64,000 nucleotides of DNA, taken from CADCWK01 sp965218235. Lineage in GTDB: Bacteria; Chloroflexota; Chloroflexia; Thermomicrobiales; UBA6265. The first letter of the stretch is position 1. Each line of letters starts with the position of its first letter. A program made the translations under genes and the position numbers. The stretch spans positions 1,773,269 to 1,837,268 of the forward strand of contig OZ244595.1 in the NCBI GenBank assembly GCA_965218235.1, read 5' to 3'. Below the pieces are notes generated by a model that had not been told where the DNA came from, did not search any database, and saw nothing but the letters and a program-made list of their open reading frames with translations. Positions 60,656 to 64,000 of this stretch are shown one piece after another.

Positions 60656-62248
60656 CTACATGGCCTGTTGTTTGGTCGGAGGGAGGGCTCCGGGCGCCAG
60701 GTACGTCGGAGTTGACCGGGCCCGGGTCGCCTGCTCGAAAGCATAGGCGAGCCGAATCAGGGTTGCCTCGCTCCAGGCCCTTCCCGTGAAGGTCAGCCCA
60801 ACCGGGAGCCCCCCCGCCAGGCCGGCTGGAACCGTGATCGCCGGGTAGCCCGCGATCGCCGACGGGTTGGACGCCGAGCCGCGGTGGCTCTCACCGTTGA
60901 CGAGGTCGATCTTGACGGCCGGGCTCATCGTCGGCATGACGAGGGCGTCGAGCCGGTACTCGGCCATGACCGCGTCGATCCCCTCCGCCCGGGACAGCCG
61001 GTGGGTCCGCTCCCGCGCCCCGATGTACTCCGGCTCGGAGAGCGGCCCCCTGGCCTCGGCCATCTCCAGCAGTTCCTGGGCGAAGTACGGCATCTCGCGG
61101 TCGGCATGCGCGACATTGAAGGCGATCAGATCGGCGAGCGAGCGAACCGGGACATCAGGCCCGAGCCCGGCCAGCCACCGGTTGAGCCCATCCTTGAACT
61201 CGTAGAGCATGACCGTCATGCCGTCCGTGTTCTTCGGGGGCCAGCCGCCGGCCAGGTCGACGGCGTTCGGGATGTCGGCCGGGTCGATCACCTCGGCGCC
61301 GGCGTCGCGCAGGACCCGCAGCGACGCCTCGGCGATCCGGTCGGCGGCGACGCTGTATCCCCAGTAGACCGACCGGGCGACCCCGATCCGGGCGCCACGG
61401 AGGCCGTCAGGGTCAAGCGCGAGGGTGTAGTCGGACCGATGGACGTTCGCTCCGGCCGTCATCGCGTCGTTCGGGTCCGATCCGGCGATCACGGACAGGA
61501 CCAGCGCCGCGTCGGCGACGGTCCGCGCCATCGGCCCAACGGTGTCCTGGGTCCACGAGATTGGGATCACTCCCGCCCGGCTGGTCAGCCCGACCGTCGG
61601 CTTGATCCCGACCAGCCCGCTGGCTGCCGCCGGGCAGAGGATCGAACCGTTGGTCTCGGTGCCGAGCGCCACGGCCCCGAGCGAGGCGGCGATGGCCGCC
61701 CCCGAGCCGGACGATGAGCCAGATGGCGAGACGTCCAGCGCGTACGGGTTGCGGGTCTGTCCGCCACGGCCGCTCCAGCCGCTGGAGGAGCTCTTCGAGC
61801 GAAAGTTGGCCCACTCGCTCAGGTTGGTCTTGCCGAGGATGACCGCGCCGGCCGCTTCGAGCCGATCGACGACCCCGGCGGCACGCGGCGGCCGGGCACC
61901 GACGAGCGCCAGTGAGCCGGCGGTCGTCTCCATCCCGTCAACCGTGGCGATGTTGTCCTTGATCAGGACCGGTATCCCGTGCAGCGGTCCTCGCACGTGC
62001 CCTTCGGCCCGCTCCCGGTCGCGCGCGATCGCCGCCTCGTCGACCCGTGGTCCCAGCTCGATCACCGACCGCAGGGCCGGTCCAGTCACATCGATCGCAG
62101 TGATCCGATCACGATAGTCACGAGCCAGACCGGCGGACGTGACCTCACCCGAAGCCAGTCGCTGGCGCAGCGCGTCGATCGTCGCTTCGATCAGTTCCGG
62201 CGCAACCGAATCCGAAGCATGGGTCGTTGTCTCGTGCGACTGGGCCAT
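60656..62248 (-). CDS. Amidase (amidase signature family)
   Basis: This 530-residue serine amidase has the Ser-cisSer-Lys triad: Lys97 in 'VLIKDNIATVDG', cis-Ser near 178 in 'SPSGSSSGSGAAIAAS' and nucleophile Ser202 in 'GTETNGSILCPAAASG'. It hydrolyses an unknown amide. As first gene of the operon with a nucleoside/BMP-type importer, it probably acts on the imported compound or a derivative (inference). GGAGGG five bases before ATG 62248 sets the start; the frame extends to 62335. Confidence 0.9.
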   Translation of the reverse strand: MAQSHETTTHASDSVAPELIEATIDALRQRLASGEVTSAGLARDYRDRITAIDVTGPALRSVIELGPRVDEAAIARDRERAEGHVRGPLHGIPVLIKDNIATVDGMETTAGSLALVGARPPRAAGVVDRLEAAGAVILGKTNLSEWANFRSKSSSSGWSGRGGQTRNPYALDVSPSGSSSGSGAAIAASLGAVALGTETNGSILCPAAASGLVGIKPTVGLTSRAGVIPISWTQDTVGPMARTVADAALVLSVIAGSDPNDAMTAGANVHRSDYTLALDPDGLRGARIGVARSVYWGYSVAADRIAEASLRVLRDAGAEVIDPADIPNAVDLAGGWPPKNTDGMTVMLYEFKDGLNRWLAGLGPDVPVRSLADLIAFNVAHADREMPYFAQELLEMAEARGPLSEPEYIGARERTHRLSRAEGIDAVMAEYRLDALVMPTMSPAVKIDLVNGESHRGSASNPSAIAGYPAITVPAGLAGGLPVGLTFTGRAWSEATLIRLAYAFEQATRARSTPTYLAPGALPPTKQQAM

Positions 62249-62293
62249 CCAACCCTCCGATAGATGTCGATACGCCGTTGAAGGGTCGGCGCT

Positions 62294-62320
62294 CTTGTTA
62301 CCGAATACCCGGTGAACAAG
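62294..62320. promoter_or_regulatory. Inverted repeat upstream of the amidase operon
   Basis: CTTGTTACCG (62294-62303) and CGGTGAACAAG (62310-62320) form a 10-bp inverted repeat with one unpaired G, 46 bases before the amidase ATG. It could be an operator or a short leader hairpin. A nearby TTGTCA lacks a good -10. Confidence 0.35.
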
Positions 62321-62466
62321 TCGCCTCCGATACACGCATCATGACAAATCGAACGCGGCATTGACAGGTCGGGCGTCCGGGCCGGGATTCCCTGTCTGCA
62401 CGATATCGAAGAGGGCTAGCCAAGGAGCACCAGTTGCCGTCCGTATCCGTCCAGCCCAGCCGCATC

Positions 62467-63576
62467 TCACGCTTCCGAATCGTTCCAGTACGCATCAGCG
62501 ACACGCATGGCGAGTTCGGCCGCACCATTCTCACGTTCGTTGTTCACGGCGGTCGCGATCGTCATCGTCCGACCCGTTGAACGGGTGATTCGCAGAGCAG
62601 CGGTCGTGCTGCCCGGACCACCTCCGGTGTGGCCGATGACATCGCCGACCCTGTGGCCCGTTCCGACGAGCACGCCCGGCGCCCAGCTCAGCTGGCCGAG
62701 GACGGTCCCGGCGGCAACCGGAACGACAGGCGTCGTCATCGCACGAAGCGCCGTATTCGACAGGAGTTCTCCGCCAAGTATCCCGTCGAACAGCAGCGCC
62801 GCTTCGGCGATAGTCGACGACATGAGACCGTGCGTCACCCAGCCCGGGTGATAGGCCCTTCCGGGGAAACCGGGTTGGTCGGGGAAGATCGCGTCAAACA
62901 GGAGCAGACCGGCGTCACCGGGTTCCAGCGTGACGGCGGTCTGGCGAAGACCGAGCGGTCCAATGACCAGCGAATGCAACACGCTGGAAAGGGGAAGAGC
63001 TGTCAACCGCTCGATGATCTGACGGACCACGAGGTAGCCGATGTTGCTGTAGCTCCACCGTTCGCCGGGGTGGGCGACCGGTCCAGTCACCCTCGCCCGT
63101 TCCAGGTACGTCCGGAGCGGCCACGGCTCGTCTGGCTTCTCGCACACCGCGCGGTGATAGTCTGGCCACGAGCCATAGTCCGGCACACCGGCCGTGTGGC
63201 TGAGGAGCTGCCGAACGGTCGCAACTGGATGGACAGGCGCATCCGGCAACAGATCGCGAACCCGGCCCTCGACGGTCAGCCTGCCATCCTCGATCAACCG
63301 GAAGACGGCGGCGGCGAGAACGGTCTTCGTCAGACTCCAGAGGAGCACCTGGTGGTCGATCAGCGAGGAATCGGTCGCTCTGACGATTCCTCGCGCCCGC
63401 CGGTCCGCCTCGATCACCGCGATGGCGACGACGGGTTCTCCGCCCCCAGGGTCGAAAAGGTCTTCGATCGCCGACGAGGTCGCCCGTGCGACAGCAGGGG
63501 ATAACGGCGACGAGCCGCCATCAGGGTCAGTTGGGCTGGACTCCGTCGACTCCGTGCGACGGTTGCCGGTCTCCAT
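62467..63576 (-). CDS. Serine hydrolase, class C beta-lactamase-like
   Basis: This 369-residue protein of the beta-lactamase/penicillin-binding-like (EstB, AmpC) family has Ser81-x-x-Lys84 in 'LLWSLTKTVLAAAV', the Tyr-Ser-Asn motif in 'RWSYSNIGYLVV' and 'GHTGGGPG' in place of KTG. There is no signal peptide, so it is probably a cytoplasmic esterase or peptidase rather than a lactamase. The first 35 residues are polar. AGGAGGTGA five bases before ATG 63576 sets the start. Confidence 0.88.
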   Translation of the reverse strand: METGNRRTESTESSPTDPDGGSSPLSPAVARATSSAIEDLFDPGGGEPVVAIAVIEADRRARGIVRATDSSLIDHQVLLWSLTKTVLAAAVFRLIEDGRLTVEGRVRDLLPDAPVHPVATVRQLLSHTAGVPDYGSWPDYHRAVCEKPDEPWPLRTYLERARVTGPVAHPGERWSYSNIGYLVVRQIIERLTALPLSSVLHSLVIGPLGLRQTAVTLEPGDAGLLLFDAIFPDQPGFPGRAYHPGWVTHGLMSSTIAEAALLFDGILGGELLSNTALRAMTTPVVPVAAGTVLGQLSWAPGVLVGTGHRVGDVIGHTGGGPGSTTAALRITRSTGRTMTIATAVNNERENGAAELAMRVADAYWNDSEA

Positions 63577-63758
63577 CGACGGTCACCTCCTGCAGGTTGT
63601 GGACAGACAATCAATCCGTTTCGGTCCCATTTGTCGTTTACCAGAGCGACCGTTGTGAAGTCCCCTGCGGGAAGCGCCACGACAGGGATGGCTGGATCGC
63701 CTGTCTCCTTCCTCGGCATCGCGATGAGAACGCCACGGGTTCAGCTATTGTCCGCCTG

Positions 63759-63777
63759 TGGTAAAGTGTACGTACAC
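63759..63777 (+). promoter_or_regulatory. Extended -10 promoter overlapped by perfect palindrome
   Basis: TGG-TAAAGT (63759-63767) resembles an extended -10. The 12-base perfect palindrome GTGTACGTACAC (63766-63777) begins in its last bases and covers the expected start site, as a repressor operator would. The downstream gene starts at 63905. Nothing else is recognisable in the 328-base gap 63577-63904. Confidence 0.35.
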
Positions 63778-63904
63778 CCTGCCGTCCAGGTGTCCCGACC
63801 GGGTCGCACCCCATGGGAAGGCAGCTCGACGCGGACGCGCCGCTGTCGAAGAAGCATGTCACGCGTCGCATCGCTCGACCGAGCAGAGTGAGAGGGATCG
63901 GATC

Positions 63905-64000
63905 GTGGTATTTCGCCGTGATAACCGGGACAACAAGAACCCGGAAACGTTCTCCCGACAGCTGGAGACCCTCCGGCAGCAGCCCGCCGGGCGACGTGAC
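63905..64000 (+). CDS. Partial hypothetical protein (runs off right edge)
   Basis: GTG 63905 is preceded by GAGAGGG at nine bases. The 32 visible codons read 'VVFRRDNRDNKNPETFSRQL' and continue with Glu/Arg/Gln-rich residues to the edge without a stop. Too short to assign; a bactofilin-like N-terminus is one guess. Confidence 0.5.
   Translation, partial: MVFRRDNRDNKNPETFSRQLETLRQQPAGRRD

Overview
The window is a gene-dense, GC-rich bacterial chromosome segment, almost all coding, with conserved housekeeping and transport operons. I see no insertion sequences, phage genes, CRISPR array or rRNA. The GC-rich codon use, the frequent GTG/TTG starts, the Tat-type solute-binding lipid-free ABC transporter, the actinobacterial-style pentose phosphate operon carrying opcA, and the fungal/archaeal-type aspartate-semialdehyde dehydrogenase point to a deep-branching Gram-positive-like lineage. 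I favour Chloroflexota (Thermomicrobia-like), with an actinobacterium as the alternative. No marker gene in the window settles this.

Layout. 0-9 kb: a partial HTH protein, a nucleotidyltransferase, tRNA-Leu(TAG), an MFS exporter behind an elaborate hairpin leader, an M20 peptidase, a Gfo/Idh/MocA dehydrogenase, and a MacB/FtsX-type ABC exporter on the minus strand. 9-14 kb: a small secreted cysteine/EF-hand-loop protein divergent from an ECF sigma factor, then a carbohydrate ABC importer (binding protein plus two permeases). 14-17 kb: a threonine-rich leader peptide with a complete-looking transcription attenuator, followed by aspartate kinase and aspartate-semialdehyde dehydrogenase, then a MarR regulator. 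17.9-29 kb (minus strand): a site-2 protease, and a pentose phosphate operon in the order tkt-tal-gnd-zwf-opcA-pgl-rpiA-DUF427. 29-36 kb (minus): a sensor kinase/response regulator/DUF2807 operon and a large DEAD-box RNA helicase with a long leader. 36.5-44 kb: a double malic enzyme whose first half has lost catalytic residues, a GAF-histidine kinase, a secreted three-repeat protein and YbjQ. 44-52 kb: Nif3-like protein, leucyl aminopeptidase, two hypothetical proteins, a MalT-like LuxR regulator, a phosphoesterase and DoxX. 52-64 kb: a large IlvD/Edd dehydratase, a DUF4397 protein, an amidase-nucleoside/BMP-type ABC importer operon, a class-C beta-lactamase-like hydrolase and a partial gene at the right edge.

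The pentose phosphate operon contains every enzyme from glucose-6-phosphate to the non-oxidative rearrangements except ribulose-phosphate epimerase, and would supply NADPH. The malic enzyme is another possible NADPH or pyruvate source. The aspartate kinase and dehydrogenase form the common trunk of Thr/Met/Ile/Lys synthesis, and the leader upstream is rich in Thr with Met and Ile codons. That leader is the most interesting regulatory element here. The other standouts are the half-degenerate tandem malic enzyme and the hairpin-rich leader of the MFS gene, which can fold two mutually exclusive ways around the ribosome binding site.
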